Shown: positions 1-10,117, counted from the first letter of the stretch. The stretch is 64,000 nt of DNA from Okeania sp. SIO1I7 (GCA_010672585.1 JAAHGF010000008.1:1-64000), one strand, 5' to 3'. The notes: a model not told the origin generated them from the sequence alone. Made by a program: numbers and translations.

Positions 1-1131
1 GATACTCATACTTATCAATTGTTAGATGATGCTGATGGTCGTTTTGCTCTAGATGGAGAGCAAATAGTTGTTGCTGATGGTTCTGGGTTGGATTTTGAAA
101 GTAACCAGAATCATAATATTACTGTGCGAACTACTGATGATGGGGGTGAAAGTTTCGAGCAACAGTTGACGATTAATGTAACTGATGTGGATGAGACTCC
201 ACCTAATAATCCTCCCACAGCAGTAGAAATAGATAACGATACTATTGCTGAAAATAGTGTTAATAATACAGTGGTGGGTAATTTAACTACTTCTGACCCT
301 GATGCTGGTGATACTCATACTTATCAATTGTTAGATGATGCTGATGGTCGTTTTGCTCTAGATGGAGAGCAAATAGTTGTTGCTGATGGTTCTGGGTTGG
401 ATTTTGAAAGTAACCAGAATCATAATATTACTGTGCAAACTACTGATGATGGGGGTGAAAGTTTTGAACAACAGTTGACGATTAATATCAGCGATGTGGA
501 TGAGACTCCACCTGAACCTAATAATACTATGTATGGAAGTGGCAATAACGACTATATTAGTGGCGGCTCAGAGAACGATGTTATCAACGGTGAAGGTGGC
601 AATGATATACTTATTGGGAAGAGTGGAAACGATATCCTCAATGGTGGTCTTGGAAACGATATCCTCAATGGTGATCTTGGAAACGATATCCTCAATGGTG
701 GTCTTGGAAACGATATCCTCAATGGTGGTCTTGGAAACGATATCCTCAGTGGTGGTGCTGGTAACGATATCCTCAATGGTGGAAGAGGTATGGATACTCT
801 TACAGGAGTAGATATAACTTCTGCTCAACCTGGTTATAATGAGATAGATATTTTGCGGGGGAATACCGATGCTGATCTATTTATCTTGGGCGATAATAGT
901 CAAGTTTACTACACTGGAAATGGTGTCAACGATTATGCTCGGATCGATACTTTCAATAGTGCTGAAGGCGATCAAATTCAATTACCGGGAAGTATTGGTG
1001 ACTATACATTAGGAGAAGATGTTTCTGGATTGCCAAAAGGAACTGCTATTTACAATAATGATGATTTGGTTGGTATTGTCAATAATGTTAGAAATATGGA
1101 TTTGAATAGCAGTGATTTTTCTTTTGTATAA
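1..1131 (+). CDS. C-terminal part of a cadherin-like / RTX calcium-binding surface protein (5' end outside window)
   Basis: The frame is open from base 1, so this is the 3' end of a longer gene. The product begins inside a cadherin-like repeat of about 103 residues. A second, almost identical copy follows 309 bp later (units at 1 and 310). Residues around 175-265 form nonapeptide RTX repeats (GNDILNGGL-type), encoded by a near-perfect 27-bp tandem repeat at about 600-790. The tail (DADLFILGD, then a last stretch ending SSDFSFV) is typical of RTX C-termini that carry the type I secretion signal. Family knowledge: such proteins are exported by TolC-type type I systems and bind Ca2+ outside the cell, as adhesins or S-layer-like proteins. 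The identity of the N-terminal part is unknown. Confidence 0.85.
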   Translation, partial: DTHTYQLLDDADGRFALDGEQIVVADGSGLDFESNQNHNITVRTTDDGGESFEQQLTINVTDVDETPPNNPPTAVEIDNDTIAENSVNNTVVGNLTTSDPDAGDTHTYQLLDDADGRFALDGEQIVVADGSGLDFESNQNHNITVQTTDDGGESFEQQLTINISDVDETPPEPNNTMYGSGNNDYISGGSENDVINGEGGNDILIGKSGNDILNGGLGNDILNGDLGNDILNGGLGNDILNGGLGNDILSGGAGNDILNGGRGMDTLTGVDITSAQPGYNEIDILRGNTDADLFILGDNSQVYYTGNGVNDYARIDTFNSAEGDQIQLPGSIGDYTLGEDVSGLPKGTAIYNNDDLVGIVNNVRNMDLNSSDFSFV

Positions 1132-1269
1132 ACCTCTAATTTGACCTGAATTGATTTGATGACAGTGGTGCATTTCATGATTTTGGTAAAGGTATGGTGA
1201 GCATTTTAGCCACCATCCACCATTACTATAGCAGGACTACCAAAACTTTCTTTTATCTAAATACCAGTT

Positions 1270-1428
1270 CATTAATTGATAATGGATAATTGATAATTAC
1301 CTCGGGTTTTAACCGTTACGGAATTGAATATAAGGAATATTTTCTTTTTTTTTTCCCTTAAAAGGGGAGGCTTCAAGGCGCGAATTATTTAATTATTAAT
1401 TATTAATTATTAATTATTAATTATTCGG
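1270..1428 (-). repeat. Dispersed repeat family B (AT-rich arms, CCCCTTAAAAGGGG core)
   Basis: Copy in reverse orientation. It has an arm of TTGATAATGGATAA-type repeats, the conserved ACCTCGGGTTTTAACCGTTACGG block, a CCCTTAAAAGGGGAGGCTT core, then tandem AATTATT units ending in TTCGGTAA. The same block order recurs at about 7911, 8283, 29195, 33868, 35250, 42594 and 57163. No ORF is present. Confidence 0.75.
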
Positions 1429-1488
1429 TAAGTCTACCAGTTCTTCCAATTTGCCACTTCATTTGTAAATATTTAACTAGATATGATA

Positions 1489-4400
1489 TTAGTCTACTCG
1501 ACTGTCAAGCAAATGATTTTTGTGCGAAAAGACCAGATTTTTTTCACCATTTTCCCTTCTACCTTGAAGCCAATAAGTAATCATTTCTCCTCTACCTCTA
1601 ACCGCAATATTTCCCCGTGGTTCAAATAAATATTGATCTTTCAAAAGTTGATAAGTAGCTTCGGTAACTTGAATTTTTCCAGGTATTCCACTTGCTTCCA
1701 TTCGAGATGCCACATTAACTGTATCACCCCACAAATCATAAATAAACTTTTTAGTACCAATTACTCCTGCTACAACAGTTCCAGTATTAACACCAATCCG
1801 TATTTGGAAAGGTTTCCCCAAGTCATTTAAAAACTTAGGAATGGCCTGCTGCATATCTATTGCCATTTCAGCGATCGCCTCTGCATGATCGTCTCTAGCT
1901 GCGGGTAAACCACCAACGACCATATAAGAATCTCCAATAGTTTTAATTTTTTCTAAATCATGTTTTTCAGTCAATTGATCGAAAACTGAGAAAATTCGAT
2001 TGAGCATATCAACTAATTGATTAGGAGATATCCGAGCTGAAAAACCAGTAAAATCGACAATATCAGCAAACAAAATAGTTACATTTTCAAACCGTTTAGC
2101 AATTGGATGTTGATTTTGTTTTAATTTTTCGGCAATTTTCGCAGGCAAAATATTCAACAATAAACGGTCAGATTTTTCTTGTTCTAATCGTAGCGCACTC
2201 TCTACAGACTTACGTTTTGTAATATCTTGAATTGTACCTTCATAATAAAGTATTTCTCCCTCAACATTACGAACTACACGAGCATTTTCAGAAATCCAGA
2301 TTATAGTACCATCAACACGATAAGCTTCTGATTCAAAGGATGATATAGAACCATCTTTTTCAAGAGCAGCAATAAACTCAGAGCGACGATTTTGATTAAC
2401 ATACAGTTGTTGGGCAATGTCAGTCATTTGATTTTTCAACTCTGCTTCCGAGGAACAACCATACATCTTGACTAAAGCTGGATTTGCACTAATGAAATAT
2501 CCTTCTGCGGAAGTTTGAAATATACCCTCTGCAGTATTTTCAAAAATGCTACGATATTTTTCCTCAGCTCGTTGTAGAGCATCTAGCACCCGCTTGCGTT
2601 CTGTAATATTACGCGCTACCCAAATTACACAGTTATCTGGTAATGGTGAAATGTTAGCAGTAAACCAAATTTCATTAGGATTAGGAAGAGGAGAATGGGG
2701 GTAGGGAAGGGAACTAGAAGATTTGTAATTAGGAACTTTGCATGAGATTCCCCATAGAGAGTTAGGCTTTTGAACATTGCCATTCTGTGGATTTACAAGT
2801 AGACTATATTCGATATTAACATTTTCACGTGTATTCAGTACCCGCTGAATATTAATCATAAATAGGTTTGCTTGCTGAGGAGGTAAAACTTCATAAACAC
2901 TTTTACCAATCAATTCATTGATGGGACTATATAACACTTCTGAATTAGTAGATAAGATTTTGACATATCTACCTTTAGCATCGAAGACAGTAATTACATC
3001 AGTCATTGCCTCAAATAAAACCCGCAGCTCCGCTTCTGATTTTCGTAAGGCGGTTTCTACTCGTTGACGCTCTGTAACTTCCATCATTAACAAACGATTT
3101 GATTCTTTGAGAGCAGCAGTACGTTCCTCAACTTTTGTTTCTAACTGTTGATTAGCTCTTTGTAAAGCTTCTTGTGCTTGTTTGCGCTCTGTAATATCTT
3201 CAACAGTTCCCTCGTAACGAATTAACCTCCCATCTCGATCTCGCACAGCTCTAGCATTTTCAGAAGTCCAAATTAGACTACTATCTCGGCGATAAACTTG
3301 TGACTGATAGTTAACTACAATATCTTGCTCTCCTAGAGTTTGTATAAGTTGAGAGCGACTTTCTGGGTTACCGTAAAGTCGATGTTGTAAGGAAGTAAGG
3401 TTAGTCATCATCTCTTCAGGAGATTCATAGCCATAAATTCTAGCTAATGCGGGGTTAACACTTATGAAGTAGCCATCGGGAGTTGCTTGGAAAATTCCTT
3501 CGACGGCATTTTCAAAGATAGTACGATATCTCTCTTCTGCTTGTTTTAGTGCTGCTTCTGCATCTTTGCGATCGGTAATATCAATACCTACAGCAAAAGC
3601 TGCTTTCCCTCCAGCATATTTTTGGGAAACAATTAAATAATTCCGAGCAGCGCCATTTACATGAGCAGATACTTCTCGACAGTCATCCTGAGCAGAACTG
3701 GCAAAAAATTGGCCCATAAATTCAGTAAACTCTTCGCTGGCTTTCAGAAAGCCAATATTTTGACCAATAAAAGCTTCTTGGGGTAAATTGTAAGTTTCTG
3801 CTAAATGTTTATTAACTCCCAAGTAGTGTAAATCTGAACTAATCCAAGAAACAATTCCTGGCACTGCTTCTAAAATTGCTCCTAACTGTTCTTGAGTTGC
3901 TCCAAGGTCTAATTCAGCTTGTTTGCGTTCGGTAATATCAATACCAACGACAAATGCGGCTTGATTATAATTATATTTGCGAGCAACAATTAAATAATTT
4001 TTGGTTTTCTTTTGGTAATTTGAAATAATCTCAGAAGTTATTTCCTGCTGAGAACTTGCAAAAAATTCTTGAATTAAGTTATTAAATTCAGAACTTTTAT
4101 CTATAAAACCAATATCTTTGCCGACAAAATCTGTTCTCGGTCGGTGAAAGATATCAGCTAATTGTTGATTGACTTCAATATAGGTTAAATCTGAATTAAT
4201 CCATGAAACCATTCCCGGAACTGCTTCCAATGCTGTTTCTAGTTTTTCTTTAGCTGCTAAAAGATTTTGTTCTGCTTGTTTGCGTTCGGTAATATCAATA
4301 CCAACGACAAATGCAGCTTGATTATGATTATATTTTTCTGCTACAATCAAATAATTTCGAGGTTCTCCATGAATTTGTGATACTATTTCACCTGTGATTT

Positions 4401-5187
4401 CAGATTCAGAACTGGCAAAAAACTTCTCAACAAATTTATTAAATTCAGAACTTGTGCCTAAAAAGCCAATATTTTTACCAATAAATTCTTCTCTGGGTAT
4501 ACCAAAAATATCAGCTAATTTTTGATTAACTTCTATATAACATAAATCCGAACTAATCCAAGATACTGTTCCTGGTACTGCTGCTAATACTGTTTGTAAC
4601 TGTTCTTTAGCATTTCTTAGGTCATTTTCTGCTTGTTTGCGTTCTGTAATATCTATACCTACCACAAAAGCAGCTTGGTTTTTGTTGTACTTTTCTGCGA
4701 CAATCAAATAGCTGCGAGATTCTCCATGAACTATTGATGTAATTTCACGACTTGTTTCTACATTTGAACTTTCAAAAAATTCTTGTAGAAAGTTATTAAA
4801 CTCAGAACCTGCTCCTAAAAAACCAATACTTTTGCCCGCAAATTCTTCTGTGGGCATCCCGAACATCTCAGCTACCTGATGATTAACTTCTATGTAGCGT
4901 AAATCTGAACTAACCCAAGATACTGTACCAGGTACTGCTGCCAAAACTGTTTGTAATTGTTCTTGAGCTGCTTTGAGAGCTGTTTCTGCTTGCTGGTGTT
5001 GAACAATTTCTTGCACTAAACGATCGTTTGATTCTTTGAGTGCTGCAGTGCGGTCTTCGATAATGAGATTTAACTGATGCTCATTTAAGATACAACTTGA
5101 GTTTGCTTTTTTTAGTTCACTAACAGTTTGGCGTAGAGCAATCAACTCCTGAATCAATTCCTCTTTAGTTTTATCTTGGTCATTCAT
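1489..5187 (-). CDS. Multi-PAS class III adenylate cyclase
   Basis: The 1232-residue product probably makes cAMP in response to signals read by its PAS domains. After an N-terminal coiled coil come four near-duplicate PAS units of about 120 residues each (residues ~75-550, each opening with LQTVLAAVPGTVSW-like sequence). A fifth PAS lies at ~555-680, a coiled coil next, then PAS six (~725-870) and seven (~873-1000). The class III cyclase domain starts near 1030. It has the metal-binding aspartates (FADIVDFTGF and KTIGDSYMV), and the Lys before TIGD with the Asp of IYDLWGDTVN predicts ATP rather than GTP. NVASRM supplies the Asn/Arg pair. No membrane segment is visible, so it is likely cytoplasmic. 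ATG at 5187 is preferred over a TTG three codons upstream. PAS six carries a short Ser/Pro-rich insertion. Confidence 0.92.
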   Translation of the reverse strand: MNDQDKTKEELIQELIALRQTVSELKKANSSCILNEHQLNLIIEDRTAALKESNDRLVQEIVQHQQAETALKAAQEQLQTVLAAVPGTVSWVSSDLRYIEVNHQVAEMFGMPTEEFAGKSIGFLGAGSEFNNFLQEFFESSNVETSREITSIVHGESRSYLIVAEKYNKNQAAFVVGIDITERKQAENDLRNAKEQLQTVLAAVPGTVSWISSDLCYIEVNQKLADIFGIPREEFIGKNIGFLGTSSEFNKFVEKFFASSESEITGEIVSQIHGEPRNYLIVAEKYNHNQAAFVVGIDITERKQAEQNLLAAKEKLETALEAVPGMVSWINSDLTYIEVNQQLADIFHRPRTDFVGKDIGFIDKSSEFNNLIQEFFASSQQEITSEIISNYQKKTKNYLIVARKYNYNQAAFVVGIDITERKQAELDLGATQEQLGAILEAVPGIVSWISSDLHYLGVNKHLAETYNLPQEAFIGQNIGFLKASEEFTEFMGQFFASSAQDDCREVSAHVNGAARNYLIVSQKYAGGKAAFAVGIDITDRKDAEAALKQAEERYRTIFENAVEGIFQATPDGYFISVNPALARIYGYESPEEMMTNLTSLQHRLYGNPESRSQLIQTLGEQDIVVNYQSQVYRRDSSLIWTSENARAVRDRDGRLIRYEGTVEDITERKQAQEALQRANQQLETKVEERTAALKESNRLLMMEVTERQRVETALRKSEAELRVLFEAMTDVITVFDAKGRYVKILSTNSEVLYSPINELIGKSVYEVLPPQQANLFMINIQRVLNTRENVNIEYSLLVNPQNGNVQKPNSLWGISCKVPNYKSSSSLPYPHSPLPNPNEIWFTANISPLPDNCVIWVARNITERKRVLDALQRAEEKYRSIFENTAEGIFQTSAEGYFISANPALVKMYGCSSEAELKNQMTDIAQQLYVNQNRRSEFIAALEKDGSISSFESEAYRVDGTIIWISENARVVRNVEGEILYYEGTIQDITKRKSVESALRLEQEKSDRLLLNILPAKIAEKLKQNQHPIAKRFENVTILFADIVDFTGFSARISPNQLVDMLNRIFSVFDQLTEKHDLEKIKTIGDSYMVVGGLPAARDDHAEAIAEMAIDMQQAIPKFLNDLGKPFQIRIGVNTGTVVAGVIGTKKFIYDLWGDTVNVASRMEASGIPGKIQVTEATYQLLKDQYLFEPRGNIAVRGRGEMITYWLQGRRENGEKNLVFSHKNHLLDSRVD

Positions 5188-6479
5188 AATTTTCAAAGTT
5201 TATGATGATCTAGGAATATATTAATTTATATTTAACAGTGTACTTTTTGGGACAAAGTTTTCTTGATTCCTATTTAATTTGCGGACAATAAATATAATCG
5301 TTATTATCAATTAATACTAACTGTTGACGACAAATATTCATGATTCTCTATCCTACAATCATAGTAGTTTTAATTTGGGTCGAGTGGACTGGAATAATTT
5401 GAGAATATTAAAAATTTTTTCCTTTAAATCCTCCTATTTTCTGCTTTCAAAGCATCCATGCTAAAAATTAATTAAATTGAGAAAGGTGACTATTTAACAA
5501 TTGTTTATATTTAGATGAATCAGTGTTAGATACCAGGGAGCTATCTACCAATCTATTCACCAATCTAGTAGACATTTCCTGATATAATTTGTATGAATGA
5601 CGACGTTTTGTTCCTGGTTTGATATCTGTGTATTCCTTATTTTAAGAAGGTTACACATGAAGATGCCCTATGATAGCCAAAAAGCTGATGATATTCTAAC
5701 ACTCTCATATCTTAATGTCAAAATTTGGCCATTTTTCTGAAATAAATTGTTACTTTATCAAATAACCAATTAATTAAATTTGATATATGATAATCTTAAA
5801 TGTAGTTGTATAGACAATATTCTGGCAATAAGCAAAAACTCTATAAGAGATAAAAATATCAGAATTATTTTTAGGTATCTACTACTACTTAGATTAGTAG
5901 AAATCTACTTCATATTGGGATGATCGGCGAGTTAAAACCTTGTAGTCAACAACACCAATTATTGTAACATTTCTCATAGTAGTGAGATGTAGTTTTATTC
6001 AATTTCCTACTTTTTCAGCAATTTCACTTTCAAAAATATTTAACGCAACCACCTTGGGGGAATATTAGGGGAGATGGGGAGTGTGGGAACTGTGGGGAGA
6101 TGGGGAGATGGGGAGCCACCCCTAACCCTTCCCAGGAGTGGGAAATCTTGAAAGATTTGGCAATGGCGCTTGTGATGGAACATTTTTTTATACCGAACCC
6201 GAGGGGATTTGATATTAGCGGAGAAGTTTTGGATATATGCACTCTAGAGAAAATCTTCCTTTGATATCAAGTCTGCCTCAGTACTTATTAGTTAGGACTT
6301 ATACCATGTTCGGTTGATTACTTATAAATAAACTACGGAGTCCTCAGGAGGGAAGAAAGAAGCAGAAAGTTTTTTGTTTGCTGCCGCACAACGCACGTTA
6401 ACGCGGAGCGCGGAACATAGTTCTATCGCGCTCTGATCCGGACATGATATCATACCTCTTTTAATCAAGGCCAAACTTT
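5188..6479. other. Gene-free AT-rich stretch with repeat debris
   Basis: No convincing gene. About 5250-5990 is plain AT-rich DNA. A G-rich GGGGAGATGGGG-type tract lies at about 6060-6120 and a family A element at 6301-6450. The short reverse ORF at 6030-6242 is built from repeat sequence and is not a gene. Confidence 0.6.
6301..6450. mobile_element. Family A MITE-like element
   Basis: Left end ATACCATGTTCGGTTGATTA followed by TTATAAATAAACTACGGAGTCCTCAGGAG. The right end is CCGGACATGATAT, the inverse of the left end. The same ends occur on elements at about 15103, 22165, 23233, 40545 and 42965. No coding capacity. Confidence 0.6.
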
Positions 6480-6872
6480 TTATAGTACTGCAATACAGTC
6501 AATTTCTACAAGTACATCTTTGGGTAAGCGAGCAACTTCAACACAGGCACGAGCAGGGGCATTTTCGGGGTCGAAGTATTTACCGTAAATAGCGTTGACT
6601 GTGGCAAAGTCGTTCATATCTTTGAGGAACACGGTTGTTTTGACAACATTTGACCAAGTGGCACCTGCTTCGGTGAGTATAGCTTCTAGGTTTGCCATAA
6701 CTTGTTCTGTTTGTTTACTTACATCGTCGGTGTAGACTATTTGGTTGATTTTAGTGTCGATCGCTATTTGACCAGAGACGAAAATCATTTGACCTGTGGC
6801 AGCGATCGCTTGATTATATGGGCCAACTGGTTCGGGAGCTTTGTCAGTTTTGATTATTTTACGGGTTGTCAT
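6480..6872 (-). CDS. ridA: RidA family reactive imine/enamine deaminase
   Basis: The 130-residue product matches full-length RidA (YjgF/YER057c/UK114). Known role: hydrolysis of reactive 2-aminoacrylate and related imines released by PLP enzymes, which protects those enzymes. Visible motifs are the N-terminal GPYNQAI, FVSGQIAID, the QTEQVMANLEAIL helix and the C-terminal ENAPARACVEVARLPKDVLV, containing the conserved Arg that contacts the substrate carboxylate. It starts at an ATG with no strong Shine-Dalgarno sequence. It stands alone between repeat-filled gaps and appears monocistronic. Confidence 0.95.
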   Translation of the reverse strand: MTTRKIIKTDKAPEPVGPYNQAIAATGQMIFVSGQIAIDTKINQIVYTDDVSKQTEQVMANLEAILTEAGATWSNVVKTTVFLKDMNDFATVNAIYGKYFDPENAPARACVEVARLPKDVLVEIDCIAVL

Positions 6873-7462
6873 ATTTTGTTTTATTGTTAGTCAATCATGG
6901 TTTGGTGTTGATGGCTGATAATTTTCAGCTTGATACATTTCACCATTTTGAATTATTACATAACTAAAGTCTATTTTTTCAAATTTAATTTAGTTATATC
7001 ATGTCTGCTTAATTATTGCTCTGCTGATTAAATCTAAAAGTCTTTATATATAAAGGTAAGTGCCTTTTTAAGTATCAAAAAGTTCGAGGTTTTAAGTGGT
7101 AATTGTTCAATTAGGAGCGGATTTTGGTCAAGATTTGGGCAGAAAAATTAAGGGACAAAACGCCCGCTCCTACCTCCTGTAAATTTCCATTTCTCCCCTC
7201 CCCTCCTGGGAGGGGTTAGGGGTGGGTTGGGAGGGGGAGGGGCGAGGGGTGGGTTGTCTCCTGTCTCCTACCTCTACTAAAAGACTTCCATAAGCAAACC
7301 CTAATTAAGTGATAGAAAACTTTCTTCTTCTGTTCCTTCTTTTTTCCTACTGACTCCTGACTTCCCCTCCTGGGAGTGGTTAGGGGTGGGTTTACTCCTG
7401 AGAACTCCGTCATTATTTATAAGTATTTAACCGGACACGATATTACTGCCATAATTTTGCTA
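6873..7462. other. Gene-free gap with two repeat types
   Basis: Holds a short repeat at about 7018-7068 (GCTGATTAAATCTAAAAGT) that recurs at about 11545. C/G-rich CCCCTCCTGGGAGGGG palindromes lie at about 7195-7250 and 7365-7395. A degenerate family A element covers about 7290-7444, with right end TTAACCGGACACGATATTA. The ORF at 7216-7413 is repeat-derived. Confidence 0.55.
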
Positions 7463-7910
7463 TTATTCATCTATTTTTTGACCACAATGGGGACAAATTA
7501 TAGATTTTTTATTTTTATTTGAAGCCCGTTTTTTTCTATTTCTTCAGTAAAACCAGAAGCAACTATACCTGCTGGTAAAGCAAATATACCAACTCCTACT
7601 AATGCAACGATCGCCCCTAAAAATCTACTTAAAGGAGTAATAGGATAAACATCTCCATAACCTACGGTAGTTAAGGTGACAATTCCCCACCACATAGCAG
7701 CAGGAATATGAGGAAAATCATCTGGTTGAGCTTCATGTTCAGCGAAGTAAATTAAACTGGCAGAAGTTACTAATAAAACTAAAGCAATAAATAAAGCAAT
7801 AACTATCTCTTCTTGTTTTGACTTGATAACTTTACCAAATAATTTGACTGTACTTGAATATCTACTAATTTTGAATAACCGAAATATTCTAAATAAACGA
7901 AACGAACGAT

Positions 7911-8146
7911 TCAATAATTGATAATTGATAATGGATAATTGATAATTACCTCTCCCTAAAACGGATAGGATTGAATAAAAGGAAAATTTTTTCTCTCTTG
8001 GTCGATTGGATATGGCTCCAAGACCTCGCCATCCCACCCAACGGGTGCGCTGCGCTAACGACCGCTTGTTTCCCCTTGAAAGGGGAGGCTTTAAACCTAA
8101 ATTATTTAATTATTTAATTATTTAATTATTAATTCTTCGGTAAATA
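7911..8146 (-). repeat. Family B repeat inserted in the K+ channel gene (copy 2)
   Basis: TTGATAATGGATAATTG arm, ACCTCTCC block, an internal module also found at about 17690, 33940 and 57240 (TTGGTCGATTGGATATGG, CCTCGCCATCCCACC, GCGGTCGTT inverse), a CCCCTTGAAAGGGGAGGCTT core and TTAATTATT units ending TTCGGTAAA. It separates the S3 and S4 coding islands of the channel. Confidence 0.75.
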
Positions 8147-8282
8147 TTAGATTTTGCCAAAATAATGGTAAATAAAATGGAAGAATTGCGATTAAATGAA
8201 TAATTGCTAAAGGTTTTACCATAAATCGTATTCTTCCCCATACTGGATGTTTATATCCAGGAGCAACATTGGATAACCAAAC

Positions 8283-8460
8283 CCTTCAACAATTAATAAT
8301 TAATAATTAATAATTAATAATTACCTCTCCTTTAAAACGGATAGCATTGACTAAAAGGAATTTTTTCTTCTCTTGGTCGATTGGATATGGAGAGGTTTAT
8401 TCGCAATCAATAGACCACTTTCATCCCTTTAAAATGGGAGTTTTTAAACCACAATTTTCG
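8283..8460 (-). repeat. Family B repeat inserted in the K+ channel gene (copy 1)
   Basis: Begins TTCAACAATTAATAATTAA, then ACCTCTCCTTTAAAACGGA, TTGGTCGATTGGATATGG, a CCCTTTAAAATGGGAG core, and ends AATTTTCGGTC. It separates the FTIEYI codons from the VWLSNVAPGYK codons of the channel. Confidence 0.7.
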
Positions 8461-8710
8461 GTCAAATATATTCTATAGTAAATATAATTACTGATATTAG
8501 TTCAAAGTTATCTAACCAGGTTTGGTATTGCTGATAAATCTCTTCTACTGTGGAGATAATTACAACTAGAATACTCATAAAAATCAATGTGATGATGCAG
8601 ATTTTGAAGGTTTTGCTGTAAGTATCTCCGAGATTATCTAGCTCAATAATTTTAAATATTTGGCGTTTGATTTTGTAGAGCATTTTTCTAGATAAGTTTT
8701 GGAGTTATTT

Positions 8711-10039
8711 TTATTTTTTGCAGAGAATTATATAGTCATCTATTTTATAATTTGAGTCATAATTTTGTCCTAGATATTCACGTTGAAGCGGACTCATATA
8801 TTTTTGAGGAGGCAATTTTTCATTAGCATACTTCAAAAAGTCTCTATGAGATTCTCTGATTCCTGTTGCAGTAACATATTTATACCACTCCAGTTTTAAC
8901 CCTAATTCCTCAACTAACTTTTCAAGCAAGTTTTTTTCTTGGATAATATCTTCTTTGGGTTGCATATTATAAAATCCGAATAATCTTTTTATTTGAACAA
9001 TTAACATTACATAACCATCACTACTCAAACTGTCCTGAAATATTTTTCGATAAACATCGAAAGACTTTTTCTTTTCTGCTTGGTCAGCAAATAAACAGTG
9101 AGAAATAACTATAAAGTCAAAAAAGCGTTGTGGCAAAACTTTCGATTGCTCGTTGTACAACAAAATATCAGTTGTATCAAATCGAAAATAAAGATTTGTA
9201 GGCATTCTTTGCTGTTCTATATATTGTCGCCAAAACTGAAGACCTCGATACTGAAATTGAGCTTGTTTTTCCAAAGAATAGTAACAAATGTGCATTGGAG
9301 GAGAGGAGAAAAAACCACTACTACTTTGCAGAAATAAAGCCAATCCATAAGCAACGGTTCCCGGACCAGCACCGATGTCAAGAATATTAAGTTTTGTAGG
9401 TAATAATCTAGATTTATATACTAGAAACCAAGCCAAATAACTAGAATATACATGATCGGGAAAATATTTCATCATATAAACATAAGGAGTAAAATCAAAA
9501 GCATAATCAGGATCTATATTACGCTTTAATAATTTCATATCCTCGATCGCTGCTTGCAATTCTGATACTCGTTTTTGTTGGGGAACTCTATTAATTTCTT
9601 CCTGTATATACTCTGCCAAATTTGATTCAAAATCGTCAAATATCCGTTCATAGATTCCAGTACATTGCAATAAATTTTCATCTTTTTCAATTAACTGAAA
9701 ACTCTTCGTGACAAACTCAATAAATTTTGCTTCTGGAGTCAATATATAGTCATCAAGTCGTCTAATTACTGGCTCGTCAAAATCAATCTTTAATTCTAAT
9801 TCATCTAATTTGTAAACAGCTTTTCTCAAATGTTCGGTTAAACTGTTGATTTCTCTATCTTTGTCGTTTAAAGATGTCTGAAATTTCAGCTTATCCTGAT
9901 ACAACTTTTCTAAGGGCGATAATTTAGCTCCTGAATTTTCAATAGCTTTAAATATTTGATTAGCTTGAGTATTTTTGCCTTGTTTTAGGGCAAACCAAAA
10001 CTTGAGAGAACGCCAAAAATTTGTGATTTGATCATTCAT
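8711..10039 (-). CDS. SAM-dependent class I methyltransferase-like protein, substrate unknown
   Basis: 442 residues. The first ~200 are charged and helical (LNDKDREINSLTEHLRKAVYKL region), with no recognised domain. From about residue 215 a Rossmann methyltransferase fold appears. LNILDIGAGPGTVAYGLALF is motif I for S-adenosylmethionine binding. FDFIVISHCLF is the motif IV-like strand, and SSDGYVMLIVQIKRLFG follows as the next strand. No membrane segment or signal peptide is seen. The substrate (protein, RNA or small molecule) cannot be told from sequence. The 5' end was once tandemly duplicated: a decayed copy lies just upstream. The ATG start shares its initial sequence context with that copy. 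Confidence 0.7.
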   Translation of the reverse strand: MNDQITNFWRSLKFWFALKQGKNTQANQIFKAIENSGAKLSPLEKLYQDKLKFQTSLNDKDREINSLTEHLRKAVYKLDELELKIDFDEPVIRRLDDYILTPEAKFIEFVTKSFQLIEKDENLLQCTGIYERIFDDFESNLAEYIQEEINRVPQQKRVSELQAAIEDMKLLKRNIDPDYAFDFTPYVYMMKYFPDHVYSSYLAWFLVYKSRLLPTKLNILDIGAGPGTVAYGLALFLQSSSGFFSSPPMHICYYSLEKQAQFQYRGLQFWRQYIEQQRMPTNLYFRFDTTDILLYNEQSKVLPQRFFDFIVISHCLFADQAEKKKSFDVYRKIFQDSLSSDGYVMLIVQIKRLFGFYNMQPKEDIIQEKNLLEKLVEELGLKLEWYKYVTATGIRESHRDFLKYANEKLPPQKYMSPLQREYLGQNYDSNYKIDDYIILCKK

Positions 10040-10117
10040 TAGTCAATTCTGCGTTAAATTATCTGATTTATCAATTATTTACTTGAACAGGGAAATTTTG
10101 AAGATTTTTCCCTAGAT

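Larger units (their letters stand above)
7463..8683 (-). pseudogene. Voltage-gated K+ channel gene broken by two repeat insertions and a frameshift
   Basis: Three coding islands on the minus strand read in order as one ion channel. Island 1 (8683-8462): N-terminus, S1 and start of S2, ending FTIEYI. Island 2 (about 8280-8150): VWLSNVAPGYKHPVWGRIRF and IIHLIAILPFYLPLFW, i.e. S2/S3. Island 3 (about 7915-7498): S4-like FRLFRIFRLFKISRYSS, S5, the selectivity filter TLTTVGYGD, and S6. A family B repeat sits in each gap (about 8283-8460 and 7911-8146). After the stop at 7498, a one-base shift in an A-run re-opens ICPHCGQKIDE with a stop at 7463, a zinc-ribbon tail of the kind known on cyanobacterial Kv-like channels. 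Coding sense is well preserved, so inactivation looks recent. The apparent 179-residue ORF starting at 8037 begins inside a repeat. Confidence 0.85.

Noticed and set aside
494-828. Three overlapping ORFs in the RTX repeat region
   Set aside because: All are other-frame readings of the 27-bp RTX tandem repeat.
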